This document shows, in pieces, positions 16,965 through 26,269 of a stretch of 53,811 bases of DNA. The notes beneath the pieces are model-generated. The model was not told the DNA's origin and did no database searches. It saw only the letters and a program-made list of their open reading frames with translations. Origin of the DNA: Anaerolineae bacterium (lineage in GTDB: Bacteria > Chloroflexota > Anaerolineae > Aggregatilineales > UBA3940); contig JAFGLD010000090.1 of NCBI GenBank assembly GCA_016928235.1, positions 1-53,811 of the forward strand, written 5' to 3'. The translations under genes were made by a program, and so were the position numbers. Every line of letters starts with the position of its first letter. Position 1 is the first letter of the stretch.

Positions 16965-16980
16965 CGACGCCCTTGCGTCG
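16965..16980. repeat. Short hairpin CGACGC-CCTT-GCGTCG
   Basis: Perfect 6-bp stem with a 4-base loop in the GH3/ABC intergenic region. It has no T-run, so it is not an obvious terminator. Confidence 0.35.
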
Positions 16981-17047
16981 ACAGAAGACAGCCATATTAT
17001 GCTATTCTAAGAGTGCGGACGCCTTCTTCTCCTCCTTTAAGTAATGG

Positions 17048-17076
17048 AAAAATGCCACCTCCCCGGTGGCATTTTT
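17048..17076. terminator. Strong bidirectional terminator
   Basis: AAAAATGCCACC-TCCCC-GGTGGCATTTTT: a perfect 12-bp stem with an A-run and T-run on the two sides. It sits 20 bases past the stop of the minus-strand ABC permease gene and would end that operon. Confidence 0.85.
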
Positions 17077-17095
17077 CGATTCAACGTCCAGGGTG

Positions 17096-17905
17096 CTACC
17101 GTCGAATCCGCCAAAAATCCCCCAGTTCCATCACACTAATAACAGAGATAGTCAGCAATACGCCGGGTACTACGGCGATTAAAGGTGCTATACCCAAGAA
17201 AGCTCGCCCTTCGCTGATCATCCTTCCCCAAGAGGGAACAGAGGGAGAACCAGTCACCCCCAAAAAATCCAGAGCAGCGCCATTTGTCAAAGCCCGGGCA
17301 TAGACAACCGTAGACATAGTAGCGATCTGGCCCATGGAATTGGGCAGCAAATGATGCCATAAGACACGCCAACGTGAAGCTCCCAAGGCATAGACAGCCT
17401 CAACGAACAATGTCTCGCGAATACTGAGCATCATAGCCCTAATCCACCGAGCATACATGGGGGTGAGTGACAACCCTATAGCTACGGATGCCGGCCAACG
17501 ACCATCCCCCAGAATCGCAACAGCAACAAGAGCCAACAAAAGACCAGGGAAAGACAACAAGACATCGACACATCTCATCAAGAGCCACTCGACCCACCCA
17601 CCCAGGACGCCGGCAGCACCACCAAGCATCAGGCCCAAACCTACCGCAAAAAAAGTAGACAACGCCGCGCCGAACAAACTGGATCGTGTTCCCCAAACAA
17701 CACGGCTAAGGACATCACGGCCCAGTTGATCCATTCCCAAACCATGTTCAAGCGTCGGTGGAGCAAATTGCATGAGGGGTTCCGCATACAATGGATCGAA
17801 TGGCGACAGAAGTGGAGCAAGTAGAGCCAGAATAAACAAAGCCAACAAACCGGCCAAGCAGAAGGGGCTTAACGATCGGGGCAATTTCATAGCATCAGCA
17901 ATCAA
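17096..17905 (-). CDS. Peptide/nickel-type ABC transporter permease (DppC-like)
   Basis: 269-residue inner membrane permease with the N-terminal OppC-type entry (LALFILALLAPLLSPFDP), the GMDQLGRDVLSRVVWGTR segment that is nearly diagnostic for DppC/OppC proteins, and the EAA-like loop EAVYALGASRWRVLWHHLLPN that contacts the ATPase. It pairs with the DppB-like permease, whose stop overlaps this ATG (ATGA). The operon ends at the terminator at 17048-17076 without ATPase genes, so those must be encoded elsewhere. Confidence 0.9.
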   Translation of the reverse strand: MIADAMKLPRSLSPFCLAGLLALFILALLAPLLSPFDPLYAEPLMQFAPPTLEHGLGMDQLGRDVLSRVVWGTRSSLFGAALSTFFAVGLGLMLGGAAGVLGGWVEWLLMRCVDVLLSFPGLLLALVAVAILGDGRWPASVAIGLSLTPMYARWIRAMMLSIRETLFVEAVYALGASRWRVLWHHLLPNSMGQIATMSTVVYARALTNGAALDFLGVTGSPSVPSWGRMISEGRAFLGIAPLIAVVPGVLLTISVISVMELGDFWRIRR

Positions 17906-18828
17906 AGAGTCATCCGTATACGCGGGTCGAGCCAGGTATGAGTGACATCTGCAAACAGATTCAGAAGGCTATACAAAACAACCGAGAGCACAACAACACC
18001 CAGTACAACAGGGATATCTTTGTTCAAGACCGCGGTAACCAACACCCTACCAATCCCTTGCCGGGCAAACAGACTCTCGGTAATAACCGTTCCGCCTAGA
18101 AGATAACCAAACTCAAGCGCAACCACATCAACCACCGGCAGCAAACCAACGCGAAAGCCATGCCGGCTCAATGCGCGCCAGCGCGAGAGCCCCTTCGCCA
18201 GTGCCGTACGCATAAAGGGTTGCCTCAGGATATCGCTTATCCCTGCATCGACAGCTCGGGCAATGCCCCCACCGGCGCTGATGCCAACCACCGATGCCGG
18301 TAAGATCAAGTGTCTGAACCCTCCCTGTCCTGTTGCAGGCAACCAGCCCAACAGTACAGAAAACACCCACACAAAAACAACCCCTGTGAATATCACCGGA
18401 AGTGCCAACGAAGCTCCCGTCATAACACGACTGACATGACTAACCCAGCATCCCGTCTTTGCAGCAGACAAAATTCCCAACCCCACACCCAGCACAATCG
18501 CAACAACTGTCGCGCTTGAAGCCAGACTGATCGTCGGCCCAACCTGCTGACCAATCAGAAGCGCAACAGATTGTCCCCCAAACCAGGACTTGCCCAGATC
18601 GCCATTAGACAACTGGCGCAAATAACGGCCATACTGAGCTAAAACAGGCAGATCGAGTCCAAGAGCTTCGCGGCGACGCTCAAGCACATCATCCGAAGCG
18701 GCACTCTGGAAGAGCGACGCCTCGGCAGAATCGCCCTGAACAAGATGCAACAACAGAAAGCTAAGCGTGATAGCGAGGAAAGCTGAGAGACATATACTTA
18801 TCAAGCGACGAAGAATAAACCAGGCCAT
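17902..18828 (-). CDS. Peptide/nickel-type ABC transporter permease (DppB-like)
   Basis: 308-residue permease with the DppB/OppB start (FILRRLISICLSAFLAITLSF), the periplasmic segment before GDLGKSWFGGQSVALLIGQQ, about six membrane helices, and the C-terminal ESLFARQGIGRVLVTAVLNKDIPV motif of the family. It lies 15 bases downstream of the binding-protein gene and overlaps the DppC-like gene by 4 bases, giving a binding protein-DppB-DppC operon. Confidence 0.9.
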   Translation of the reverse strand: MAWFILRRLISICLSAFLAITLSFLLLHLVQGDSAEASLFQSAASDDVLERRREALGLDLPVLAQYGRYLRQLSNGDLGKSWFGGQSVALLIGQQVGPTISLASSATVVAIVLGVGLGILSAAKTGCWVSHVSRVMTGASLALPVIFTGVVFVWVFSVLLGWLPATGQGGFRHLILPASVVGISAGGGIARAVDAGISDILRQPFMRTALAKGLSRWRALSRHGFRVGLLPVVDVVALEFGYLLGGTVITESLFARQGIGRVLVTAVLNKDIPVVLGVVVLSVVLYSLLNLFADVTHTWLDPRIRMTL

Positions 18829-18843
18829 ACGTCACCACAACAG

Positions 18844-20454
18844 TTAAGGGCTCAGTTCGAGATCGGTAAGATAGGGATACCAGCCTTGGGTATCAAAATG
18901 CAAACCATGAACCGCCAACTGCACCCCGGTCAGATTGACATATTCACGAACGGGAAGGATGAGTGCCTGCTCCATAATGCGACCCTGGATCAATCCATAA
19001 AGTTCAGCCCGGCGTGCCGGATCCAGCTCGGCCCGGGCTGCCAACAACCAATCATCCAGCTCAGGATCTGTATATCGTGACCAGTTACGACTTCCGTCCG
19101 ACAAAAAGAAGCTGTCAAGCACTGTGGGATCGAGGCCGGCGAAGTTCAGAGATATGGCATTGTACTCACCCTTCTTTGCCTCGTCGCTGAGCATAGGAAA
19201 CGAAGCCACTTGTTTAATCCGTACCTGCACCTTGAGTCGGCTTTCCCACTGACTCTCAATGAGCTGAGCAACCTCAGGTGCTAATCCCCAGGGAGGAACC
19301 ACCAGGACGATCTCCAAGGGCACGCCTGCGTTGTCACGCCAGCCATCATTATCACTATCAATCCACCCTGTGCTGTTAAACAATGCCTCAGCCTGAACCG
19401 GGTTGTAGGCATAAAGACCTTCCACAGCAGAGTCATAGTAGAGAGTGTTAGCGTTCAAAGGGCCGTGAGCCATTGGAGAGTAGCCTTGAAAGACCGATTG
19501 GACAATAGCCTGGCGATCCGTTGCCAATGTCAGTGCCTGTCGCACTTCTAAACTACTGGTCGGCATTTGAGCCGTGTTAAAGAGAAATTGAAGCGGCTGA
19601 CCGGGAATTACCACGCTCTCCAGACGGACGATCTCCTCTTCAGAGAGTTGGCGAGCATCGGTAGGCAGCAGTTCACCCATGATCTGGACATCCTGGCTTT
19701 GCAAAGCCAACGCCCGAGAGGCAGGGTCCATGAAAAAGCGAAAGATTATTCGCTCTACTTTGGGAACGTCCTGGTTAACAACCACCGAAGGCCCCCAGTG
19801 ATAGTCATCATTGCGATCAAGCACTAACCGATCGTTAACAATGTATTCGACAAAGCGATAGGGGCCCGTTCCTACTTGATGGAACTGATAGGTCTCCAGA
19901 TCGTATTCACCAAGAGCCTTGGGAGAAGCGATGCCTATATAGGGCTGGCTCAGGCCATCCATGAGAGGCACAAATGGCACAGAGAGTGTGATGGTCACAG
20001 AATATTCAGAATCAACCCGAACCTCCTGGACAGGACCCAACAACTGTGCCGCTTTCAGTGAATTGGCAGCAGGATCGAGAATCCGTTGAAGGTTAAAACG
20101 TACTGCCTCAGCGTTGAGTGGAGTCCCGTCATGGAAAGTCACATCCTGGCGGAGATTGAAAGTATATATCAAGCCGTCCGGACTGATATCCCAAGACTCT
20201 GCCAGCCCAGACACAAACTCATGCGTCTCCGGATCCTGGTATACCAGAGTGTCATAAACACTACGCAACGGGATACCCAATTCAGAGGAAGCATGAATAT
20301 GAGGATCGATACCTGAAGGAACCAGTGTCAAGCCATAGACAATCTGATCCGGTTCTTTCTTCTGTGTATCCCCCTTACACCCTGAGAAACTAACCAACAA
20401 GAAAACGATAACCAGAACAATTGTCAACTTGTGGAGACAATTGGTTTTTACCAT
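18844..20454 (-). CDS. Extracellular solute-binding lipoprotein, family 5
   Basis: 536-residue binding component of a peptide-type importer. The signal peptide ends in a lipobox (LLVSFSGC), so the protein is lipid-anchored at Cys26. The family 5 (DppA/OppA) pattern follows: [57 protein letters not shown] and [19 protein letters not shown]. Family 5 proteins bind oligopeptides, nickel, sugars or opines, and the ligand here is not evident. AGAGG precedes the ATG by 7 bases. It is first in the operon with the two permeases. Confidence 0.9.
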   Translation of the reverse strand: MVKTNCLHKLTIVLVIVFLLVSFSGCKGDTQKKEPDQIVYGLTLVPSGIDPHIHASSELGIPLRSVYDTLVYQDPETHEFVSGLAESWDISPDGLIYTFNLRQDVTFHDGTPLNAEAVRFNLQRILDPAANSLKAAQLLGPVQEVRVDSEYSVTITLSVPFVPLMDGLSQPYIGIASPKALGEYDLETYQFHQVGTGPYRFVEYIVNDRLVLDRNDDYHWGPSVVVNQDVPKVERIIFRFFMDPASRALALQSQDVQIMGELLPTDARQLSEEEIVRLESVVIPGQPLQFLFNTAQMPTSSLEVRQALTLATDRQAIVQSVFQGYSPMAHGPLNANTLYYDSAVEGLYAYNPVQAEALFNSTGWIDSDNDGWRDNAGVPLEIVLVVPPWGLAPEVAQLIESQWESRLKVQVRIKQVASFPMLSDEAKKGEYNAISLNFAGLDPTVLDSFFLSDGSRNWSRYTDPELDDWLLAARAELDPARRAELYGLIQGRIMEQALILPVREYVNLTGVQLAVHGLHFDTQGWYPYLTDLELSP

Positions 20455-20611
20455 TGATGTCCTCTCCCAAAATTCTTTTGCAATTCAGATGATTGATTAA
20501 GGAGACTCTCCCAGCATTTTGGAGCCATCGGCCTCTGAGTATAGCGATCCACAACCAGGCGTGACAAAAAATGATTAGTAGTACGCGAGAATCATATGAT
20601 CGGCGTGGTAT
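20455..20611. other. Spacer upstream of the ABC operon
   Basis: Apart from the ribosome binding site of the binding-protein gene, no gene, repeat or clear promoter is seen before the transposase remnant begins. Confidence 0.3.
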
Positions 20612-20815
20612 TTTGCCGACCAAAAGGCTTTTGCCACATACTTCATGCGTACTTTCAAGGATGAACATTTCAACTATACCAAATACGATGATTTTGATAA
20701 CGCTTATTGCCGGGTTGAGCACTGGATTGAGGTCAGACACACTACCGAGCGTATTCACTTCTCTCGACTACCTCGCTTCATCCGAATTCGAGATGGCTGA
20801 TCACGTCTGGGCGAA
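20612..20815 (+). pseudogene. Remnant of an IS3-type transposase C-terminus
   Basis: Reading plus-strand codons from about 20612 gives a stretch resembling the end of an IS3-family OrfB integrase core: AFATYFMRTFKDEHFNYTKY, then DDFDNAYCRVEHWIEV and TTERIH, matching the consensus pattern NGYAERLMRTIKEE...YxDFxDAYxxIxxFIE...RIHSSLGYLTPAEFE. At about 20755 the frame shifts, and the following codons in another frame read TSLDYLASSEFEMADHVW, the equivalent of the SSLGYLTPAEFE tail. The DDE catalytic region is absent. It is a decayed fragment, with no intact inverted repeats visible. Confidence 0.6.
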
Positions 20816-20979
20816 TCTTCTTATCTCATCCCGACTTTTGCGCCCGGATTTTGGGGTGCATCTACACACTATGGAAAGATATGTTCGTCAATTCGCGTTC
20901 CTTAACAGACTCGTCCGTCGATATATCGTTGATAAAACCCGCATCTCATCAACACATTGAAACCTGACGCAGAGCCAGG
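20816..20979. other. Spacer after the transposase remnant
   Basis: No gene is supported. The open frame here continues the shifted remnant and shows no family pattern. Confidence 0.25.
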
Positions 20980-20983
20980 TACA

Positions 20984-21958
20984 ATGGCCTACATGTCTAC
21001 TCATACCTATGCGCGCTGCACTGTTTGTGGCCAAACACTATCCAGAACCCTTGAGTTCAAAAATCGCTACTACTGTGACGTTCATTATGGGCTATTTTAC
21101 CAAAACACTCGTCCTCTGTGGCGTGCCAGCATCTTGACTTTTGGATTTCTGGTTGCTGCATTGCTTGGCTTCGCCATAGGTAATCAGCTTGCCCCAGAAC
21201 GATTTAGAGACACCGTTCAGTCAGGAACAGGAATATTCATAGCCATTCTTCCAGCCTTGATCTGGATCATCTCCCTGTACCGTATTGGAGCACAAACGCA
21301 ATTCCAACTCTCGCCGCTCCCCATCACCATTTTCGTTCTGGGAGCACTCCTGTCAGCCGCTGTCACACGTCCCTTTTTATACAACATCGTCAACCTTGAC
21401 ATCTGGATAGGAAGCACAACCGCAAGCAACCGGCTGATGGGCAATATCTTACTGAATGGCTTCACCCATACATTCACGCTGTATGCCATCATCAGATACA
21501 TTGCCTGGGACAGCCCTGCCTTTATGCGCAGAACCGATGGTGTGATGTTTGCGCTTGCAGCCAGTTGGGGATATGCATCGCTCATCAATATCCTGTATGT
21601 AATCGATCTGGGAGAAATAACCCTCCTTAACGGAAGCTTGAGGCTCATCACCCAGTTATGCATTTTCCTGACAACCGGATTGATACTTGGATACTTCATC
21701 GGGCGCAACCGTTTCGAAGATGCGCCGGTTTACCACCTTAGTGTGGGCCTGATAATGGCAGCTACTGTCAATGGATTCATGCTCTACGCCAGCAGCGCGT
21801 TGAACAGCACCAGTCTCAGCCTGACGCAGAGCGGTTTCAGTCCATGGCCCGGCTTAGCCTTGAGCATGGGAGGACTTGCCCTGACATTTTCAACAGTGCG
21901 TGGCCTCATGCAACGTCAAAATGCCTTGACCCAGGCAAAACTGGAGCAGATCGCATGA
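20984..21958 (+). CDS. Zinc-ribbon multi-pass membrane protein, PrsW-like without catalytic Glu
   Basis: About 324 residues. The N-terminus has a treble-clef-like motif (CTVCGQTL then YYCDVHY), followed by about nine membrane segments. The middle (GFTHTFTLYAIIRYIAW, then GVMFALAASWGYASLINILY) lines up by eye with PrsW glutamic proteases, where the same places read EExxK and GFAxxEN; the catalytic Glu residues are replaced here. This family call is tentative. The start is uncertain: TTG 20957, ATG 20984 and ATG 20993 are in frame. A TACAAT at 20980-20985 lies 7 bases before the last one and would make it leaderless. It is first in an apparent operon with the next two genes (ATGA overlap). Confidence 0.6.
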   Translation: MAYMSTHTYARCTVCGQTLSRTLEFKNRYYCDVHYGLFYQNTRPLWRASILTFGFLVAALLGFAIGNQLAPERFRDTVQSGTGIFIAILPALIWIISLYRIGAQTQFQLSPLPITIFVLGALLSAAVTRPFLYNIVNLDIWIGSTTASNRLMGNILLNGFTHTFTLYAIIRYIAWDSPAFMRRTDGVMFALAASWGYASLINILYVIDLGEITLLNGSLRLITQLCIFLTTGLILGYFIGRNRFEDAPVYHLSVGLIMAATVNGFMLYASSALNSTSLSLTQSGFSPWPGLALSMGGLALTFSTVRGLMQRQNALTQAKLEQIA

Positions 21959-22569
21959 GCCAGGATCTATGGGGAACAGACTCGGATCTGCCCGAAATTG
22001 GCTCAGGGCTCACAAAGAATGATCGTTTCTCGGCCATTCTCGTGGCCTTGCTCACCGTGGCCGCTCTGGGGCTTGGACTGATCACCAAGCAGCGATCAAG
22101 CACGGATACCTGGCCTTACGAAAGTCGAGAAGCCGGCATTTCTATCAACTATCCAACAGGCTGGCTAACCGATGAGCGCGGTGACTACGTGGTAAGAATG
22201 CGAGATCCCAAGGCTCGCCCCTTCAAGACGCAGTACATCATCACCATTGTACCAATGGGAGGACAGACATCGACACGAAATGTTCTCGATGGTCTGACAT
22301 TACAACGCTCCGCCGACCTGTCAGCCTACCGTGTGCTCAACGTTCAAGAAATGACTGTGAGCGGCGTAAAATCGACTAAAATGAGCTTCGCATTTGTCGA
22401 TGCAGATCCCAACCCATTCATTCAGCGATTGCCCGTTGCCGTCATGGGAATTGACTTCCTCATTCTCGACGAGAATCGAGCCATCATTGTCACCTTTATG
22501 TCTGACAAGCAAATGTTTGAGGAAAATCTTCCTACATTTGAGCGATTCATGTCCAGTTTGCGATATTAG
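21955..22569 (+). CDS. Single-pass membrane protein with exported domain
   Basis: 204 residues from the ATG that overlaps the preceding stop (ATGA). A short cytoplasmic N-terminus and one membrane segment (FSAILVALLTVAALGLGLIT) are followed by an exported domain of about 160 residues. The start of that domain (ISINYPTGWLTDERGDYVVR) resembles PsbP/DUF1795-like lipoprotein domains, which often begin with a YPxGW motif. No catalytic motif is seen. The next gene, an exported protease-like protein, starts 2 bases after the stop, so the two probably act together at the cell surface. Confidence 0.65.
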   Translation: MSQDLWGTDSDLPEIGSGLTKNDRFSAILVALLTVAALGLGLITKQRSSTDTWPYESREAGISINYPTGWLTDERGDYVVRMRDPKARPFKTQYIITIVPMGGQTSTRNVLDGLTLQRSADLSAYRVLNVQEMTVSGVKSTKMSFAFVDADPNPFIQRLPVAVMGIDFLILDENRAIIVTFMSDKQMFEENLPTFERFMSSLRY

Positions 22570-22571
22570 CT

Positions 22572-24857
22572 ATGTCCATAGTCAACACAACAAAACCTGA
22601 TCGACATCCTCTTTGCCCAATATGGCTCAGAGTCCTCGCCATGCTGCTGCTGATATCATCAAGCATAGCTCAATCGACAAAAGCCCAGGAAGGCCAGAGT
22701 GACGAAGACGCATCGCTGATAGCCGCCCGCCAGGCTACCGTTTTCCTGATGCAAACCTATGAGCAAAGTGGCGCGCAAGTGATATCATGCGTTGGCTCAG
22801 GCACCTTGATCAGCTCGACGGGGCTGATCTTGACAAATGCCCATCTGGTAGAGGCACTTGGGCCTTGCCGAGGCGAGCGAATTATTGTCCAACTGCCGGT
22901 TCGTCTCGATGAGCCGCCCATCCCCACCTACATTGCCAGTGTTATTCAAAGTGATATCCGTCTCGACCTGGCCGTCCTGCAAATCTCCGGTGGGCTTGAC
23001 GGCAGCCTCGTCGAGGCTCAAACGCTGGATTTGCCTTATGTCACATTGGGTGACTCTTCACAACTTGGCCCAGGCAAGATGATACACTACATTGGCTACC
23101 CTGATATCGGCACGACCAGCGTAACGGCTACCGAAAGGTTGATATCGGGTATGACGGTCGAAAAGAGCGGCGGCCGCATGGCATGGTTGCGCACACACCC
23201 GGCAATAGAGGGCAGCATGGGCGGCGGTGGAGCCTTCGATGCTAAGGGGAGGCTGGTAGGCATCATAACTGGGGCATCGCCTACTGACGGAAAGCTGCCG
23301 GGATCGTATTGCATGAGTATCCAAGACAACAACCGGGACGGTCTTATCACCGAAAGAGATGCTTGTGTACCCGTCGGTGGGCCAATTACCGCCGTGCGTC
23401 CTGCCAGCTTCGCTCTCCCGCTGATCGAAGCTGCCGGCAACAACTTCCGCATCGACCGGGCAAGCGGCTTTCAAGATACAGCGCCAACCGCGGCTCCTGT
23501 GCTCTACCGTCTCCTTTTCTCTCAAGGAATCAGCGATGCCGGTTTACCCTCCCGTCTGGTTACCTCCTTGCCAAGCGGCACAACCAACCTGTTCTTGTTT
23601 TTCGATTACGACAACATGCGTCCTGGAACTCCTTATGAAATGCGAGTCACGAGTAATGGCATCGAGATACCTGAATTCGGCCTGGGGCCACTGGCCTGGG
23701 GAGGTGACAGACGCGGCACCTGGTATATTGGCACAGAGGAGGCTCTCTGGCCTGACGGCTCTTATGATTTTACTTTGCTGCTCAGCGGACAAGCTGTCGC
23801 AACTGCCAGCATCAGCATCGGTGGCGCGGCAAACGAGCCTGCCTTCAGCAATCTAACACTGGGTATCCCAAACGGGCTGGGTGGCTTTTTGACGTCTGGC
23901 ATGTTGTTTCCAGCCGAAACCAAACAGATCGATGCCCAGTTTAGTTTCAGCAACATGAGCGATGATAAAGACTGGACCGAGATCTGGTATCTTGATGGGC
24001 AGGAAGTTTCTCGCACAGTTCGCCTATGGGATAAAGGATCGAGCGGCCAGGCGTCGGTCAGCGCAGTAAACTACGAAGGTCTTCCAATGGGAACATATCG
24101 CCTGGAATTGTTGAGTGGTCAGCAGTTGATGGCAACCGGCGATATCATCCTTGCAGGAACCAGCAATGCGCAATCCGAATCGGCCGTGTTCTCCAACCCA
24201 AGAATCGCCAATGATATCACGCGAGACAACGAGCCGTCCGGCGTTATTGGATCAGCGATGCCTCTCGGCACCAGCACACTCTACGCCTTCACAGATTGGG
24301 ATCTGATGCCTAATGGAACACACTGGACATATCGTTGGTTCCTGGATGGACGGTTGGTCGCCGGCAGCTCACAAAACTGGAATAACGGCGGTGTTGGCCA
24401 GAACTTTTGGGTCAGCCTGTTCTCCGATCAGCCCTTGCCGGAAGGTTCATACGACGTCGAATTCCTGGTCGAAAATCGGCCGATGTTTTCACACAATGTC
24501 ACCATTGGAAGCGGTACACGCCCCGTCAGCGGCGAGATCCAAGAAAGCGAAGCCGTAGAGATCTCCGGAACAGTCATCGATGCGCTGACCGGGCAAGGGA
24601 TTTCAGGAGCGCTCATTGCAGTCTTGGATGTCAAACTCGAATCACCCGACTTCGTCTACGACGAAAAACAAATCTACAGCCAGGCCATATCGGATCAAGA
24701 GGGACATTTTGTCCTATCAAGGGCACTACCACGAGGGCAATACTACACAGTCTTTGTGTTCGCTGATGGGTACATCACGATTAAAGAGGACAATTTCGTC
24801 ATCCGGCGTGCCCAGACCTCACCAGTGGACATCATCATCGAGATGGGGCGTCCATAG
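22572..24857 (+). CDS. Exported trypsin-like (S1C/HtrA-type) protein, probable pseudoprotease, with beta-sandwich repeats
   Basis: 761 residues. A signal peptide (LAMLLLISSSIAQSTKAQ) precedes a chymotrypsin-fold domain at residues about 50-290 with His91 (LTNAHLV) and Asp132 (RLDLAVLQI). At the nucleophile position, where HtrA proteins have GNSGG, this one reads GSMGGGG (Ser215, Met216), so the Ser is displaced by one residue and the enzyme may be inactive. A calcium-loop-like DNNRDGLITERD follows. Residues about 305-660 hold three related beta-sandwich units (each with a GTxYxMRxxxNG- or GTYRLELLSGQ-like strand), and the C-terminus is a CarboxypepD-regulatory-like domain (ISGTVIDALTGQGISGALI). 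It may bind cell-surface ligands. It overlaps miaA (convergent) by 23 bases. Confidence 0.75.
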   Translation: MSIVNTTKPDRHPLCPIWLRVLAMLLLISSSIAQSTKAQEGQSDEDASLIAARQATVFLMQTYEQSGAQVISCVGSGTLISSTGLILTNAHLVEALGPCRGERIIVQLPVRLDEPPIPTYIASVIQSDIRLDLAVLQISGGLDGSLVEAQTLDLPYVTLGDSSQLGPGKMIHYIGYPDIGTTSVTATERLISGMTVEKSGGRMAWLRTHPAIEGSMGGGGAFDAKGRLVGIITGASPTDGKLPGSYCMSIQDNNRDGLITERDACVPVGGPITAVRPASFALPLIEAAGNNFRIDRASGFQDTAPTAAPVLYRLLFSQGISDAGLPSRLVTSLPSGTTNLFLFFDYDNMRPGTPYEMRVTSNGIEIPEFGLGPLAWGGDRRGTWYIGTEEALWPDGSYDFTLLLSGQAVATASISIGGAANEPAFSNLTLGIPNGLGGFLTSGMLFPAETKQIDAQFSFSNMSDDKDWTEIWYLDGQEVSRTVRLWDKGSSGQASVSAVNYEGLPMGTYRLELLSGQQLMATGDIILAGTSNAQSESAVFSNPRIANDITRDNEPSGVIGSAMPLGTSTLYAFTDWDLMPNGTHWTYRWFLDGRLVAGSSQNWNNGGVGQNFWVSLFSDQPLPEGSYDVEFLVENRPMFSHNVTIGSGTRPVSGEIQESEAVEISGTVIDALTGQGISGALIAVLDVKLESPDFVYDEKQIYSQAISDQEGHFVLSRALPRGQYYTVFVFADGYITIKEDNFVIRRAQTSPVDIIIEMGRP

Positions 24858-25794
24858 TCCCTCGATCGTCGACCAACCAGCGACGGACGGCTTCCAATAC
24901 ATCATCAGGGGATTGCCGATCGAGATCAAACCATACCAAATGGGGATCCTCAAGCCGGAACCAATTGTACTGCTTACGTATAAAAACCCGTGTGTTATGC
25001 TTGATGCGGGCAACAGCATCCTCTAAAGTACACTCACCGCGTAGGTAGGCACCAATTTCCATGTAGCCCAGGCTACTCATGGCAGGCAAATCCCATCCAT
25101 AACCTGCCTGAATGAGCCTCTCGACTTCCTCGACGAATCCATGCGCGATCATTTGCTCGATTCGGGCATCGACCCGCCGGTATAGCATCTGGCGATCACG
25201 GGTCAAGCCGATTTGAAGAATGCGATACGGTCGAGGTCGGCGAGCTTGGAGTGTCGTAATGGGTTGTCCACTCACTCGATAAACCTCAAGTGCCCTCACA
25301 ACCCGACGCACATTCCGCCAGTCGATAGATTGAGCGGCAGCCGGATCGACCCAGGCAAGCCAGGCATGAAGCCCTGTCGCGCCATAGATATCAGCAAAAG
25401 TCTCCAGATCCGCCCGCAAGGCCGGCTGGGGTGGAACATGCGGAATTCCCCACCCTTCCACGACAGCCTTGACATATTGCCCCGTCCCCCCGACTAACAG
25501 TGGCAGCTTGCCTCGTGCCATGATCTGGTCGATGGCAGCATAAGCAGCAGTCTGGAACCCTGCCAGGGTCAACCATCCATCAGGCATATTCGTGTCGATC
25601 AAGTGGTGCCTGACCTGCTCCAACTCGACCAGCGTTGGTTTAGCCGTCCCGATGTCCATCCCCGCGTAAACCTGGCGCGAGTCGGCAGAGACAATCTCGC
25701 CGTCTAATGCCCGCGCGACGTGTATCCCAACAGCAGTTTTGCCAACAGCAGTCGGCCCAACGATGACAACCAGAGGAGGCTCTTGTCTACTCAT
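24835..25794 (-). CDS. miaA: tRNA dimethylallyltransferase
   Basis: Transfers the dimethylallyl group to N6 of A37 in tRNAs that read UNN codons. The 319 residues carry the P-loop GPTAVGKTAVGI, the substrate motif SADSRQVYAGMDIGTAKPT, HHLIDTNMPDGW, the LVGGTGQYVKAV segment, and the C-terminal FIRKQYNWFR motif. Its start overlaps yraN by 8 bases, so the two form a minus-strand operon. The dimethylallyl diphosphate would come from the isoprenoid route encoded at 45-48 kb. Confidence 0.95.
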   Translation of the reverse strand: MSRQEPPLVVIVGPTAVGKTAVGIHVARALDGEIVSADSRQVYAGMDIGTAKPTLVELEQVRHHLIDTNMPDGWLTLAGFQTAAYAAIDQIMARGKLPLLVGGTGQYVKAVVEGWGIPHVPPQPALRADLETFADIYGATGLHAWLAWVDPAAAQSIDWRNVRRVVRALEVYRVSGQPITTLQARRPRPYRILQIGLTRDRQMLYRRVDARIEQMIAHGFVEEVERLIQAGYGWDLPAMSSLGYMEIGAYLRGECTLEDAVARIKHNTRVFIRKQYNWFRLEDPHLVWFDLDRQSPDDVLEAVRRWLVDDRGTMDAPSR

Positions 25795-26176
25795 TCATAT
25801 CTGCCTGTATCGCATCCCGATAAATCGCTAATCGACGCACTGTACCGGCCGATCCCAGATCGATAGCCACCACATCGACACGCCAGGCAGCATCCTCAAC
25901 TTCATGCTCGGACAGATAGGCTGCTGCCACACGCAATAGCCGCGAGCGCTTGATGCCCGTGACCGCTTCCTCCGGTGTACCATGCCCGGTTCCTTGCCGC
26001 GTCTTGACCTCGACAAACACCCATTCCTCACCCTGCCGCGCCACTATGTCGACCTCGCCGATCCGGCAGCGCCAGTTCCGCTCAACGATTTCGTAGCCAT
26101 GCGCGCGCAGCGCCTGCACAGCAATATCTTCGCCATATCTTCCGGTTTCTGTCGTCGATACCTTCTCACTCACCAT
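25787..26176 (-). CDS. yraN: YraN family (UPF0102) endonuclease-like protein
   Basis: 129 residues, the usual size. The restriction-endonuclease-like core is intact: GRYGEDIAVQALRAHGYEIV, then WRCRIGEVDIVARQGEEWVF with the acidic metal-binding residues, and VEVKTRQGTGHGTPEEAV with the ExK motif. Its role is poorly defined in most bacteria; a link to DNA repair or uptake is often proposed. GAGG precedes the ATG by 7 bases. Confidence 0.9.
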   Translation of the reverse strand: MVSEKVSTTETGRYGEDIAVQALRAHGYEIVERNWRCRIGEVDIVARQGEEWVFVEVKTRQGTGHGTPEEAVTGIKRSRLLRVAAAYLSEHEVEDAAWRVDVVAIDLGSAGTVRRLAIYRDAIQADMNE

Positions 26177-26189
26177 TCACCATCCTCGA

Positions 26190-26218
26190 TTGCTCAGCCC
26201 CACGGCGTGTGCTAGAAT
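26190..26218 (+). promoter_or_regulatory. Promoter of the cyclic-nucleotide-binding protein gene
   Basis: TTGCTC (26190-26195), a 17-base spacer and TAGAAT (26213-26218) lie 51 bases before the ATG at 26270, just upstream of the divergent yraN start. Confidence 0.5.
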
Positions 26219-26269
26219 GATCGCCAGATTGGATGTTATCGATCATATAACACAGGTTCAGGAAATGCG

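Noticed and set aside
20571-20960. Plus-strand frame of 129 residues
   Set aside because: It spans the frameshift of the transposase relic and only its middle is homologous. It is better described as a pseudogene fragment.
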